A stretch of 64,000 nt of DNA, taken from DYJE01 sp964637565. GTDB lineage: Bacteria; Desulfobacterota; Desulfobacteria; Desulfobacterales; Desulfolunaceae. The stretch lies in assembly GCA_964637565.1 (NCBI GenBank), contig CAZWTY010000005.1, positions 1 through 64,000 on the forward strand, given 5' to 3'. This document shows, in pieces, positions 26,931 to 34,250 of this stretch (position 1 is the first letter of the stretch; the number at the start of each line of letters is the position of its first letter). The notes under the pieces were generated by a model that worked only from the letters and a program-made list of their open reading frames with translations, ran no database searches and was not told the origin of the DNA. The translations under genes and the position numbers were made by a program.

Positions 26931-27242
26931 ATGGTTGAAGTCAGCAAAGCGGCATCCGAACAGATTGCCGAATATTTTAAAGGCAAGACGGTTATGCCGA
27001 TTCGTATCTTTTTGAACTCAGGCGGCTGAGGGGGACCTTCCCTTGCAATGGCTCTGGATGAGGCAAAAAACACGGATACGGTATACGACGTCGATGGTTT
27101 CAAATACATTGTGGACACAGAGTTCCTGAAACAGGCAGCTCCCATCAAGGTGGACTACCTGGACATCGGGTTCAAGGTCACCTCGAACCTCAAGCTTGAA
27201 TCGGCCTGCGGAAGCTGCGGCACAAGCGGTAAATGCTGCTGA
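26931..27242 (+). CDS. HesB-like selenoprotein (UGA = Sec33)
   Basis: 103-residue protein of the IscA/HesB-related selenoprotein family. The frame is interrupted by TGA at 27027-27029, in the string GG-U-GGPSLAMALDE, exactly where HesB-type proteins have a conserved Cys (GGCxGP). Coding similarity continues in the same frame on both sides, which argues for selenocysteine rather than two genes. The C-terminus carries more thiols (CGSCGTSGKCC). A candidate SECIS hairpin follows the UGA. GGGAGG lies 5 nt before the ATG. Probable role: Fe-S or other metal-sulfur chemistry; its place next to the CODH/ACS genes is suggestive. A terminator follows. A conventional gene caller will truncate it. Confidence 0.9.
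27043..27066 (+). promoter_or_regulatory. Candidate bacterial SECIS element
   Basis: TTGC (27043-27046) pairs with GCAA (27063-27066), an inner AT/AT pair follows, and the apical loop GGCTCTGG (27050-27057) starts with G as in known bacterial elements. The loop begins 20 nt after the UGA, inside the usual window. The stem is short and imperfect, so the exact fold is uncertain. Confidence 0.5.
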
Positions 27243-27271
27243 TCGACCCCTGCTTGAAACACGGATAGCCA

Positions 27272-27306
27272 AAGGGGCTGGCCAAAAGGTCAGCCCCTTT
27301 TTTTTG
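27272..27306 (+). terminator. Intrinsic terminator after the selenoprotein gene
   Basis: AAGGGGCTGGCC, loop AAAA, GGTCAGCCCCTT, then a run of T. It lies between the convergent selenoprotein and cooC genes. The reverse strand has only a weak U-tract. Confidence 0.9.
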
Positions 27307-27313
27307 TTTGTTG

Positions 27314-28102
27314 TCAGCTGGCCTTCAGGGCCAGAAGCTTATCCACGATGTCCTTCAGCGACTGGGGGACGTTGTCGAGGTTGGTGTCGAACGGCCTGAC
27401 CCCTCGTCTGTCCGCTTCGGAAATTTCACTCATTTCCGGAATGAACCCAAGAATTTCCATCTCTTTGAACGATTCCCGGATCAGGGCCTCGTCTTCCTCG
27501 CCTTTCACACGATTGCCGATCACCAGAATCCGCCTGATTTTGAGATCCTCCCCAAGCTGCCTGATCTGGCTGGCCGCCACACGGCTTCGCGCTCCGGGGT
27601 TCACCACGATGATCAGGGCGTCCACCGAGGCCGATGTGGCCCGGCCCAGATGCTCCACCCCCGCTTCCATGTCCATGATTACCACCTCGTCCCTCACGAG
27701 AACCAGATGGAGCATCAGGGCTTTCAAGATGGTGCTTTCAGGGCAGATGCAGCCCCCGCCTCCACGTTTCACCGTGCCCATGACCAGGAGCTTCACGCCG
27801 TCCCGTTCCAGGCAGAACCGGTCGGGGATATCGTCCACCTTGGGATTCAGGGTGAAGAAACCTCCCATGGTTCCCGGTTTGGCTCCGGTCCGTTCGGCGA
27901 TCAGGTCGGACAGTTCGGCAATGGGTGTGATCGGCTTGTCTTCGGGGATTCCCAGTCCTGCGGCAAGATTGGAAACCGGATCGGCATCGATGGCGATGAC
28001 GTTTTTCGTGGCCTGGTGTCTGGCCAATAGTCTTGAAAGAAGGGATGTGATGGTGGTTTTTCCCACTCCGCCTTTACCGCCCACTGCTAATTTTAAACCC
28101 AC
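27314..28102 (-). CDS. cooC: CooC/AcsF-type ATPase for CODH/ACS nickel maturation
   Basis: 262-residue MinD/ParA-like P-loop ATPase. Deviant Walker A GKGGVGKTT at residues 9-17, VIAIDADPVSNLA, and Cys-x-Cys in GGGGCICPE near residue 115, the dimer-interface metal site of CooC. It inserts nickel into the C-cluster of CO dehydrogenase or the A-cluster of ACS with ATP hydrolysis. The start codon is GTG with GAGGAAACG upstream. It closes the minus-strand group that follows the acs operon, supporting this over a generic ParA call. Confidence 0.9.
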   Translation of the reverse strand: MGLKLAVGGKGGVGKTTITSLLSRLLARHQATKNVIAIDADPVSNLAAGLGIPEDKPITPIAELSDLIAERTGAKPGTMGGFFTLNPKVDDIPDRFCLERDGVKLLVMGTVKRGGGGCICPESTILKALMLHLVLVRDEVVIMDMEAGVEHLGRATSASVDALIIVVNPGARSRVAASQIRQLGEDLKIRRILVIGNRVKGEEDEALIRESFKEMEILGFIPEMSEISEADRRGVRPFDTNLDNVPQSLKDIVDKLLALKAS

Positions 28103-28170
28103 GTGACGTTTCCTCGTTTGATGGTGTTGGTATGTGATGGGTGATCCGCCTGCCGGTCAGGCAGATGGAT

Positions 28171-28458
28171 TCAGAATTTTTTTTTACGGAGCATCCCCTT
28201 GGTCATCAGATAATGGTACCGTGTTTTGAGACTCGTTGCCCTGCCTGTGGCCTGCTCGAGAAAAAGGGATCCCTTCTCACGGGTGGTCTGGATCATCAGG
28301 GTCTGCTGAAGCTGGTTCATCAGGGTGTCCAGCTCGGCAAGAAGGGTGTCCTCCGACGTGGGGAGCTGGGTCATGATCTTTTCGATGCGATTGCACAGGG
28401 CTTGAAGCTTGTCAATCACCACTTTTACATCGGTCAGTTTGCCGGGGGCTGCCACCAT
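28171..28458 (-). CDS. Small helical protein of unknown function
   Basis: 95 residues, predicted almost wholly alpha-helical with heptad-like Leu/Ile spacing (VVIDKLQALCNRIEKIMTQL, LLAELDTLMNQLQQTL) and a basic C-terminus (MLRKKKF). I do not recognise a family. A proper ribosome site (AGAGGAAG) precedes the ATG, and it sits 17 nt after the DUF3786 gene and 68 nt before cooC, so it is most likely a real member of that operon, perhaps a coiled-coil partner of its neighbours. Confidence 0.65.
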   Translation of the reverse strand: MVAAPGKLTDVKVVIDKLQALCNRIEKIMTQLPTSEDTLLAELDTLMNQLQQTLMIQTTREKGSLFLEQATGRATSLKTRYHYLMTKGMLRKKKF

Positions 28459-28475
28459 GGTTTCTTCCTCTGAAC

Positions 28476-29081
28476 TTATCGCTCAACGAGTTCGATGATT
28501 TTTTTCGATGTGTATTCCCCAACATCGGCCAGGGCGTCGTTGGGCATGAAGGCCGACGCGTTAAAAGAGTACAGGCAGGTCACCGATGCCGGGAAATCCT
28601 CGTCCGCTTCGTAGAACAGATAGCAGAGGGCGATTTTGGGCAAGGGGTAGACCACGAAGCCGAAATCTCCGCTGATTGGTTTTTCAGGTACAAAGCCGTT
28701 CAACTTGGGGACGATGTCGTTTTTTTTGGCCTTTAAGGCCTGGACATGGGGAACCAGGATGTTTTCCGTGTGCGTGGCAAAGGCCCCCACATAGGGCGTG
28801 GTTCCCGGGAATTCTCTGTAGGCTTTGAAAGGCTCCAGGATGTGGGGTGTGCTGCTGGCGTGAAGGGCGTAAAGTGACAGAAGAATACCCGTGACGCCTG
28901 TTTGCATCGTGTTGCCCAGCACGAAACCTTCAGGTGTGATACGGCACGTTTCCCCGAAGGCGTCGAAGACGAAAGCTTGTCCCTCACGCCGTGCCAAAAG
29001 ATCTTCGGCAAGGGAAGGTGAAAGGTTCAGGAAAAGCTGCTGGTGGTTTTCCCTGACGATGCTGGCATAGGTGTCGCTCAT
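28476..29081 (-). CDS. DUF3786 domain protein
   Basis: 201 residues that look like DUF3786: YASIVRENHQQLFLNLSP at the start, VFDAFGETCRITPEGFVLG, the ILLSLYALHASS stretch and a C-terminal PKIALCYLFYEADEDFPASVTCLYS. The family occurs in anaerobes, often near corrinoid or CODH/ACS genes, and has no assigned activity. Here it lies between the acs operon and cooC, which points to a helper role in corrinoid protein or CODH/ACS biogenesis; that is inference. No signal peptide or membrane helix. Confidence 0.72.
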   Translation of the reverse strand: MSDTYASIVRENHQQLFLNLSPSLAEDLLARREGQAFVFDAFGETCRITPEGFVLGNTMQTGVTGILLSLYALHASSTPHILEPFKAYREFPGTTPYVGAFATHTENILVPHVQALKAKKNDIVPKLNGFVPEKPISGDFGFVVYPLPKIALCYLFYEADEDFPASVTCLYSFNASAFMPNDALADVGEYTSKKIIELVER

Positions 29082-29089
29082 AGGGAGTC

Positions 29090-29404
29090 CTATCGGTTTT
29101 GAGGCCGTTCTTCCGGCAGTCTCTGGAGGATTTTCCCTTCGTTGTTCAAGATGAAAACGAGAAAACCCTGTTTGCCTGCGTAATTCAGCAGATCTTCAAG
29201 TATCACGGCCTGGGGCTCGTAAGTGGAAAACAGGTCTTTGGAAAAGGCGTTCATGCAGCGAAGGGATGAATCTTTATCGTAAAAAGCGGGGATAAAACGG
29301 ATATCGTTGGCCGTGTCGTTCTGGCCGAGAAAACTCTCGTCTTTTCCTGGGTTCTGGACAATGGCCCAGACCCAGCTTTCCGGTGTCAGCTCTTTTGCGG
29401 TCAT
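29090..29404 (-). CDS. Unknown small protein at the head of the cooC group
   Basis: 104 residues: mixed alpha/beta, starting TPESWVWAIVQNPGKDESFLG and containing IRFIPAFYDKDSSLRCMNAF, a turn pattern loosely like SseB-type domains. I cannot assign a function. It starts 135 nt after acsE, beyond the terminator hairpin, and ends 8 nt before DUF3786, so it probably begins a separate transcript (or is reached by read-through) of four genes ending with cooC. Confidence 0.6.
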   Translation of the reverse strand: MTAKELTPESWVWAIVQNPGKDESFLGQNDTANDIRFIPAFYDKDSSLRCMNAFSKDLFSTYEPQAVILEDLLNYAGKQGFLVFILNNEGKILQRLPEERPQNR

Positions 29405-29470
29405 GTTTTTTAACCTTGTCAGTTTCAGTAAAAACGTTTTCGGATCATCAGATGCCTGACAGTATAAAGT

Positions 29471-29507
29471 AAAAAAGCCCCACCCGCAAGCGGGTGAGGC
29501 TTTTTAT
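29471..29507 (-). terminator. Bidirectional-looking terminator after acsE
   Basis: GCCCCACCCGC-AA-GCGGGTGAGGC hairpin with an A-run on its left and a T-run on its right, so both strands get a U-tract. On the minus strand it ends the acs transcript or attenuates read-through into the cooC group. Confidence 0.85.
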
Positions 29508-29538
29508 TCCATGAAAAATCAAAAACCCATGAATTCGA

Positions 29539-30426
29539 TCACACTTCCAGCCAGGAATCGGAGAACAGGGTTTCGCCAAGGATGACTTTGCAGGTTTTGA
29601 CGTATCCGGCCAGCTCTTTGTCGAGCTTGGAAATGTCGGGTGCGTTGCCTTCCATGGTGTTTTTGATGACGTCGATGATGTCCGGACGTTTGTCTTTGGC
29701 AAGTCCCATGGTGAAGTCGTCTTTAGCGTCGGCGATAAAGGATTTCATGCCTTTGATGTTGAGCATGACGGTAAAGGTTACATTGATCACGTAGCGCAGG
29801 TGATCGGGAACACCGCTTGAGATGTTGGATACGCCGCAGGTGCTCATGGCGCCGGGGGCGATGTCCGGAAGCATGTCCATGAAGTTCATCAGGGCGATGG
29901 CCTGGGGCTGCTGGATGTTCACGGGTGTCACGATGCCGTCCACCCAGATCCGCTCGTTGGGAATGCCCGCTTCGTTGGCGGCGTAGAGAAGTTCCACGCA
30001 CAGGGCGGCGCGTTCATTTTCATCCCTGGGAAGTCCGTCCGGCCCCCACATCAGGGCGCAGAAATGGGCGTTGTGTTCGGCCGCCAGGGGGATCATTCTC
30101 TCATAACGGGCAGGAACGGCCATGATGGAGTTGATCATCGGGGGAAGTTTGCATTTGGGAAGAGCGGCGGCGATGGCGTCGATGTTGGATGTGTCGAGAA
30201 CCAGAGGAATGTCATCCACCACTTCCTGAACCACTTCCACGACCCAGGGCATCAGTTCCGCGCCGTCTTTTTTCGCGGGTCCCAGGTTGATGTCGATCCA
30301 GTCCACACCTTTCGATTTCTGATAAAGAGCCTCGGCCTGAATCGGTTTGGGATCGCGTTCACGGAAACCCCTGCCGATTTCTTTGCCGATGACGTTCAAG
30401 CTTTCTCCGATAATTTGAAAACCCAT
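29539..30426 (-). CDS. acsE: Methyl-THF:corrinoid iron-sulfur protein methyltransferase
   Basis: 295-residue pterin-binding TIM barrel. It moves the methyl group from methyltetrahydrofolate to the cobalt of AcsCD. Marks: IIGESLNVIG at the N-terminus, DWIDINLGPAKK, VLDTSN, INSIMAVP and the GVSNISSGVP loop containing the conserved Asn/Ser residues of MeTr. It is about 30 residues longer than the Moorella enzyme at the C-terminus. GGAGG lies 7 nt before the ATG. Last gene of the acs operon. Confidence 0.93.
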   Translation of the reverse strand: MGFQIIGESLNVIGKEIGRGFRERDPKPIQAEALYQKSKGVDWIDINLGPAKKDGAELMPWVVEVVQEVVDDIPLVLDTSNIDAIAAALPKCKLPPMINSIMAVPARYERMIPLAAEHNAHFCALMWGPDGLPRDENERAALCVELLYAANEAGIPNERIWVDGIVTPVNIQQPQAIALMNFMDMLPDIAPGAMSTCGVSNISSGVPDHLRYVINVTFTVMLNIKGMKSFIADAKDDFTMGLAKDKRPDIIDVIKNTMEGNAPDISKLDKELAGYVKTCKVILGETLFSDSWLEV

Positions 30427-30473
30427 AGAATTCCTCCAGTAATTAGTGTTTGAACGAACACGTAAAATTCAGG

Positions 30474-30504
30474 ATCGGGGCGTTTTTCGAAAAAACGCCC
30501 CGAT
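30474..30504 (-). other. Intercistronic hairpin acsC-acsE
   Basis: 14-bp perfect inverted repeat: ATCGGGGCGTTTTT (30474-30487), loop CGA, AAAAACGCCCCGAT. There is no downstream U-tract outside the stem. Likely an mRNA stability or attenuation element. Confidence 0.7.
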
Positions 30505-30517
30505 GTGTCGGTAATGG

Positions 30518-31858
30518 TTATCTGGACTTCAGGAAGGCGGGAATATGAGCCGCTTCCCTGGGGCCGACGATGATGTTCCAGCCCGGGAGTTCCTCTTCCA
30601 CGTCACCGGCGATGGCCGCCGCGTAACCGGGGATCACCAGGTCTTTGTGTTTCACCTTGTCCATGATGCCGCATTTTTTCACGAAAGCGCCCACGTCGTC
30701 ACCGCCGAATTTGCCGGCGGCCCAGGCCGTGAGTACGGAAAGGCCTTCCGAATCTTTGATCAGGAGGTAACAGGGGACACGGCTTCCTTCGATTTCGCCT
30801 GAGACGATGAAGTAGGTGAGGGCGAAGTTGGTGGTCACGAGGATCGGTGAATTTTCATCCGGGTTGTTGATCTCGTAAATACCTTCCACAACCGTCATCG
30901 GACGCTGCGGGTCGGTGAAGATGTTGAGTTTTTCAAGCAGCAGCGGGAACACGGACTCGGTTCTGAACTCGCTCATCACTACGATTCCGCCGTATTTGGC
31001 GATGAACATGGCGGCAAGCAGGGTTTCCACGTCGATGTTGGACGCCATTTCGCACGGGAACACGATGGAGGGGAAACCAAGGGAACGGTTGCCGTCCTTC
31101 AGGGCGGCCCTGCGCATGGCCACCTGGTCTTCGAAAGCCTGTTTGACTTCTCGTGAACCGCTGTCAAGGACGATGTCTTTGATGCCCATGCCCGTGAGTT
31201 TGTCGGTCAGGGGAATCAGGGCTTCCACGCTGTCCGCCTTGACGGCGATGGGAAGGTCCTTTTCCTTGGCGATGGCACCCATGGCGTCAACGTTGGCCGC
31301 AGTGGCCGCATAGAGAAGGGGACGTTTGAAACCCGCGGCATCGGCTCCGGCTTTCATCACGTCGGCGTTCTCGGTCATGAGGATCACGTTGAATTCAGAG
31401 GTTTCGGCGATTTTTTTCGCGGTAGCCGCAAAGGCGTCTTTGTTGCCGTTCACGTCTTTTACCGCGATCAGTTCGGGACGGAGGTTCAGGCCTACCCGTT
31501 CATACTGGAAAGCGTTCCAGCAGGCGAGTTTGGCGGTGAGATCCGCGTCACTGATGTCCGAAGGAACCACAGCCGCGAGCAGCGTGGGGTTGAAGAAGGT
31601 TTTTTCATGACGGTACAGAACGGTTTCACCGCCGGTGGTGGCTTTCCTGACACCTTTGCCCACGACCACGGGACGGATAGGGGGAGCCGACGCTTCCGCG
31701 AGCTGTTCTCTGGCCTCAGCTGAAACGTAAGGGCAGCTGTCGAGTTCCGCTTTACCGGATGCGAGGTTCATTGCAAACGCGAGACATGTAGGAACGCCAC
31801 ATTCCTTACAGTTGGTTTTCGGCAGAAGTTTGAATATCTGTATACCGGTTAATGCCAT
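30518..31858 (-). CDS. acsC: Corrinoid iron-sulfur protein large subunit
   Basis: 446 residues (CdhE/AcsC). The N-terminal [4Fe-4S] domain uses Cys17, Cys20, Cys25 and Cys42 (CKECGVPTC), typical of the low-potential cluster that reductively activates Co(I). A TIM barrel follows, then the C-terminal cobamide-binding Rossmann-like domain (about 330-446). With AcsD it carries the methyl group to acetyl-CoA synthase. The start follows AAGGAG. It is preceded and followed by hairpin-bearing spacers. Confidence 0.95.
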   Translation of the reverse strand: MALTGIQIFKLLPKTNCKECGVPTCLAFAMNLASGKAELDSCPYVSAEAREQLAEASAPPIRPVVVGKGVRKATTGGETVLYRHEKTFFNPTLLAAVVPSDISDADLTAKLACWNAFQYERVGLNLRPELIAVKDVNGNKDAFAATAKKIAETSEFNVILMTENADVMKAGADAAGFKRPLLYAATAANVDAMGAIAKEKDLPIAVKADSVEALIPLTDKLTGMGIKDIVLDSGSREVKQAFEDQVAMRRAALKDGNRSLGFPSIVFPCEMASNIDVETLLAAMFIAKYGGIVVMSEFRTESVFPLLLEKLNIFTDPQRPMTVVEGIYEINNPDENSPILVTTNFALTYFIVSGEIEGSRVPCYLLIKDSEGLSVLTAWAAGKFGGDDVGAFVKKCGIMDKVKHKDLVIPGYAAAIAGDVEEELPGWNIIVGPREAAHIPAFLKSR

Positions 31859-31910
31859 TTTTGTCTCCTTGTGACGCCGGACAGGATCTGCCCGGAAATA
31901 ATGTTATTGT

Positions 31911-31948
31911 ATTGAAACCGGAAGATGTTCGTGTCTCCCGGTTTCAAT
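31911..31948 (-). other. Intercistronic hairpin acsB-acsC
   Basis: ATTGAAACCGG (31911-31921) pairs exactly with CCGGTTTCAAT (31938-31948) and the stem can extend inward. No U-tract follows. It starts 10 nt after the acsB stop. Confidence 0.7.
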
Positions 31949-31957
31949 GTGTTTGCT

Positions 31958-34171
31958 TCAGCCGACCAGAGGTTCCATGGTAAGAGCGGGATGACCTTTG
32001 GCCTGGAGGTGCGCCATCACTTCTTCTTCAGTGACGCCCACGGTTTCATCGGCGATCATGTCGTAGAAATCGGGGTAGCCGTTATCCTGACCGAATTTCA
32101 CGAGACGATCCTTGATTTCCTCTTTCAGCATCTTGGGCATCCAGACCATCCGGAGAAGGCCGCCGTCACCCTTGATGAATTTCTTCTGGGTGATGTTGTA
32201 CTTGGAATGGCCCACGAATCCCGGAGAGGATGCGCCGCCGCCCATGACGCCGGCAAGGGTGGTGAATTTCATACCGCAAGGCGTATCACCGGCGTAGTCA
32301 CGGTTGACGGTCATGACGCCGTTGCACGCGGGAAGCATGGCCGCGATGCATTCGCAGCAGCCGCAGGTGGTCATGGGGTCATGCACCATGGAGTAGAAGT
32401 TGTAATGGGTCACCGCGCCACGGGAGGCTTTGTAGACGAAATCGTTGACGCCTTTCCACTGACCCAGCTTGGGATCCAGGCATTCGCCTTTTTCAATGGG
32501 CTGGTTGGGGCCGGTGGGGTTGATTTCGTAAGCCGCTTTGCAGTCCATCCAGTTGTATGCGCCGCAGAGACCGGTTCTTTCCGGGCTGACGGAGCAGACA
32601 TGGTTGGGGGCAAAGCTCTGGCAGAGGCTGCATGAGTAGAAGATTTCCACGTCTTCGTCGGTCATCTTGTCCACACGTTCGTCTCGTGTCTTGTATTCGG
32701 CTCTCGCGCGTTCGGTGAGCTTGTCCACGTCTTCCTTGTTGGTGTAGAGGGTGACCTGGACCTTGTCCACAATTTTCGTGAAATCCTGGTGGAATTTCGC
32801 ATGGAGAACCACGCCCAGGTGTTTCAGGCTGAAGCCTTTTTCAACGGCGGCCTTGCTCACGCGGACCCAGGAGATGTCTCTCTGGCCGATGTGCATGATG
32901 CCCTGGATGTAGTTGATCAGGTGGTGAACCTGGCGTTCCATGATGGGTTCGAAGTCCGTCTGGAATTCACGGCCGGCGATCTGGATGTAGATACCGAGGG
33001 GCAGCTGGTCGCCTTCTTTGAGGTCGGCGATGTCTTTGCCCACCACCACAACCTTGCCGTCTTCGATTTCGTTCATTTCGGCCATTTTCACCAGCTCGGT
33101 GCACTGGGTCTTGCCGCCGCCCATCTGGCAGTAAAGATCGGCGCCGCGAACACGTTCACCTTCATAGGCGGGACCGAAGGCCATGGGAATGTCGATGTTG
33201 GCCACGGACACTTTGAGCCCCCGGACTTCCACCGATTTCTGGCAGATTTCGCTGTGGGGCACGTTGGCGACCACGTGTTCGTAAGTACAGATACCCGTGG
33301 GCAGAATCTCGGGAATGTCGGTGTCAGCCAGGGTCGGGAAACCCCAGTTGACGCAACCGGCGGCGGCGACGCCCCATTCGGTTCCGATGTCACCCAGAGC
33401 GTTGACGAAAGCGAAGATTCGGTCTTTGTTGTACATCAGCATCTTTTTGTAATCGCCGGGCTGGACGCCGCCGAAAGCCATGGCCGCCCTGTTGGCGAAG
33501 CCGAGGGCGAAAACGGCAGAGGAGATGTCGGGCCCGAAGGGAACGATACGGGTGTTCCAGCCGATCTGGACGCCTTTTTCAATGAGCTGCTGAATGACCG
33601 AGGTGTTGTTGTGGTTGGCCGCACAGAAGATGTAAAGGTTCTTCTTCTGGTAGTCTTCCACGATGTCACGGGCGATGTCCGCGTTGGGGGCCGCGCCCAC
33701 GATGGCGGCGAAACCGGGTGCGGAACCGTCCACGAATTCCACGCCGCGTTTACGCAGGATGATGTCGTCTGCGGGGCCTACCCAGATTTTACCGGCTTCG
33801 ATGTCCGGGTCTTCTTCGGGAACGTAGAAATCCGGCTCACGGAGAATGCGCAGGGCTTCCTTGATCTCGTAGGAGAAAATGGCGGCCATGCCGGCATCCA
33901 GAAGGGGCCCCAGGTAGGGCAGGTGGTTTTTGCTTTTGATATGCGGAGGCAGAAGCTTCCGGGCAAACGCCATGGGTTTCAGCAGGTCTTCCAGTTTTTC
34001 CACTTTCATGCCAAGAAGAGAGTAGATGACCGGAAGGTAATAGGCTGTGTTGGGAAAACCGATCTTGGTGTCCGCGTTGTAGGTTTCAAGGGCCTGTTTC
34101 AGCTCACCTTCAACCTGGGATACGACTTTATAACCACCTTGAATGGCGGCAAATGCGACTAATTTTGACAT
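31958..34171 (-). CDS. acsB: CO-methylating acetyl-CoA synthase (ACS)
   Basis: 737-residue catalytic subunit that joins CO, a methyl group and CoA. It keeps the N-terminal CODH-contacting domain, so it is the bacterial AcsB form rather than the short archaeal CdhC. A-cluster ligands are visible: CSLC, then C in NHVCSV and GLCGAY (near residues 512-535), and the CGCCEC element near 602-607 whose Cys-Gly-Cys binds the distal nickel. GAAGGAGG precedes the ATG. It lies between cooS and acsC. Confidence 0.97.
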   Translation of the reverse strand: MSKLVAFAAIQGGYKVVSQVEGELKQALETYNADTKIGFPNTAYYLPVIYSLLGMKVEKLEDLLKPMAFARKLLPPHIKSKNHLPYLGPLLDAGMAAIFSYEIKEALRILREPDFYVPEEDPDIEAGKIWVGPADDIILRKRGVEFVDGSAPGFAAIVGAAPNADIARDIVEDYQKKNLYIFCAANHNNTSVIQQLIEKGVQIGWNTRIVPFGPDISSAVFALGFANRAAMAFGGVQPGDYKKMLMYNKDRIFAFVNALGDIGTEWGVAAAGCVNWGFPTLADTDIPEILPTGICTYEHVVANVPHSEICQKSVEVRGLKVSVANIDIPMAFGPAYEGERVRGADLYCQMGGGKTQCTELVKMAEMNEIEDGKVVVVGKDIADLKEGDQLPLGIYIQIAGREFQTDFEPIMERQVHHLINYIQGIMHIGQRDISWVRVSKAAVEKGFSLKHLGVVLHAKFHQDFTKIVDKVQVTLYTNKEDVDKLTERARAEYKTRDERVDKMTDEDVEIFYSCSLCQSFAPNHVCSVSPERTGLCGAYNWMDCKAAYEINPTGPNQPIEKGECLDPKLGQWKGVNDFVYKASRGAVTHYNFYSMVHDPMTTCGCCECIAAMLPACNGVMTVNRDYAGDTPCGMKFTTLAGVMGGGASSPGFVGHSKYNITQKKFIKGDGGLLRMVWMPKMLKEEIKDRLVKFGQDNGYPDFYDMIADETVGVTEEEVMAHLQAKGHPALTMEPLVG

Positions 34172-34204
34172 TCTTTCCTCCTTCGTTGAGGATTTAATCT
34201 AAAT

Positions 34205-34222
34205 CATGACGCAAACGTCATG
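34205..34222 (-). other. Intercistronic hairpin cooS-acsB
   Basis: CATGACG (34205-34211), loop CAAA, CGTCATG (34216-34222), in the 79-nt spacer 5' of acsB. Short; no U-tract. Confidence 0.5.
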
Positions 34223-34250
34223 TTCGTTGACAAACCAAACCGCCTCGACA

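Noticed and set aside
26931..27029. Selenoprotein gene as a pseudogene with a nonsense mutation
   Set aside because: The stop falls precisely on the conserved Cys position, is UGA, and a promoter, ribosome site, downstream conservation and terminator are all intact.
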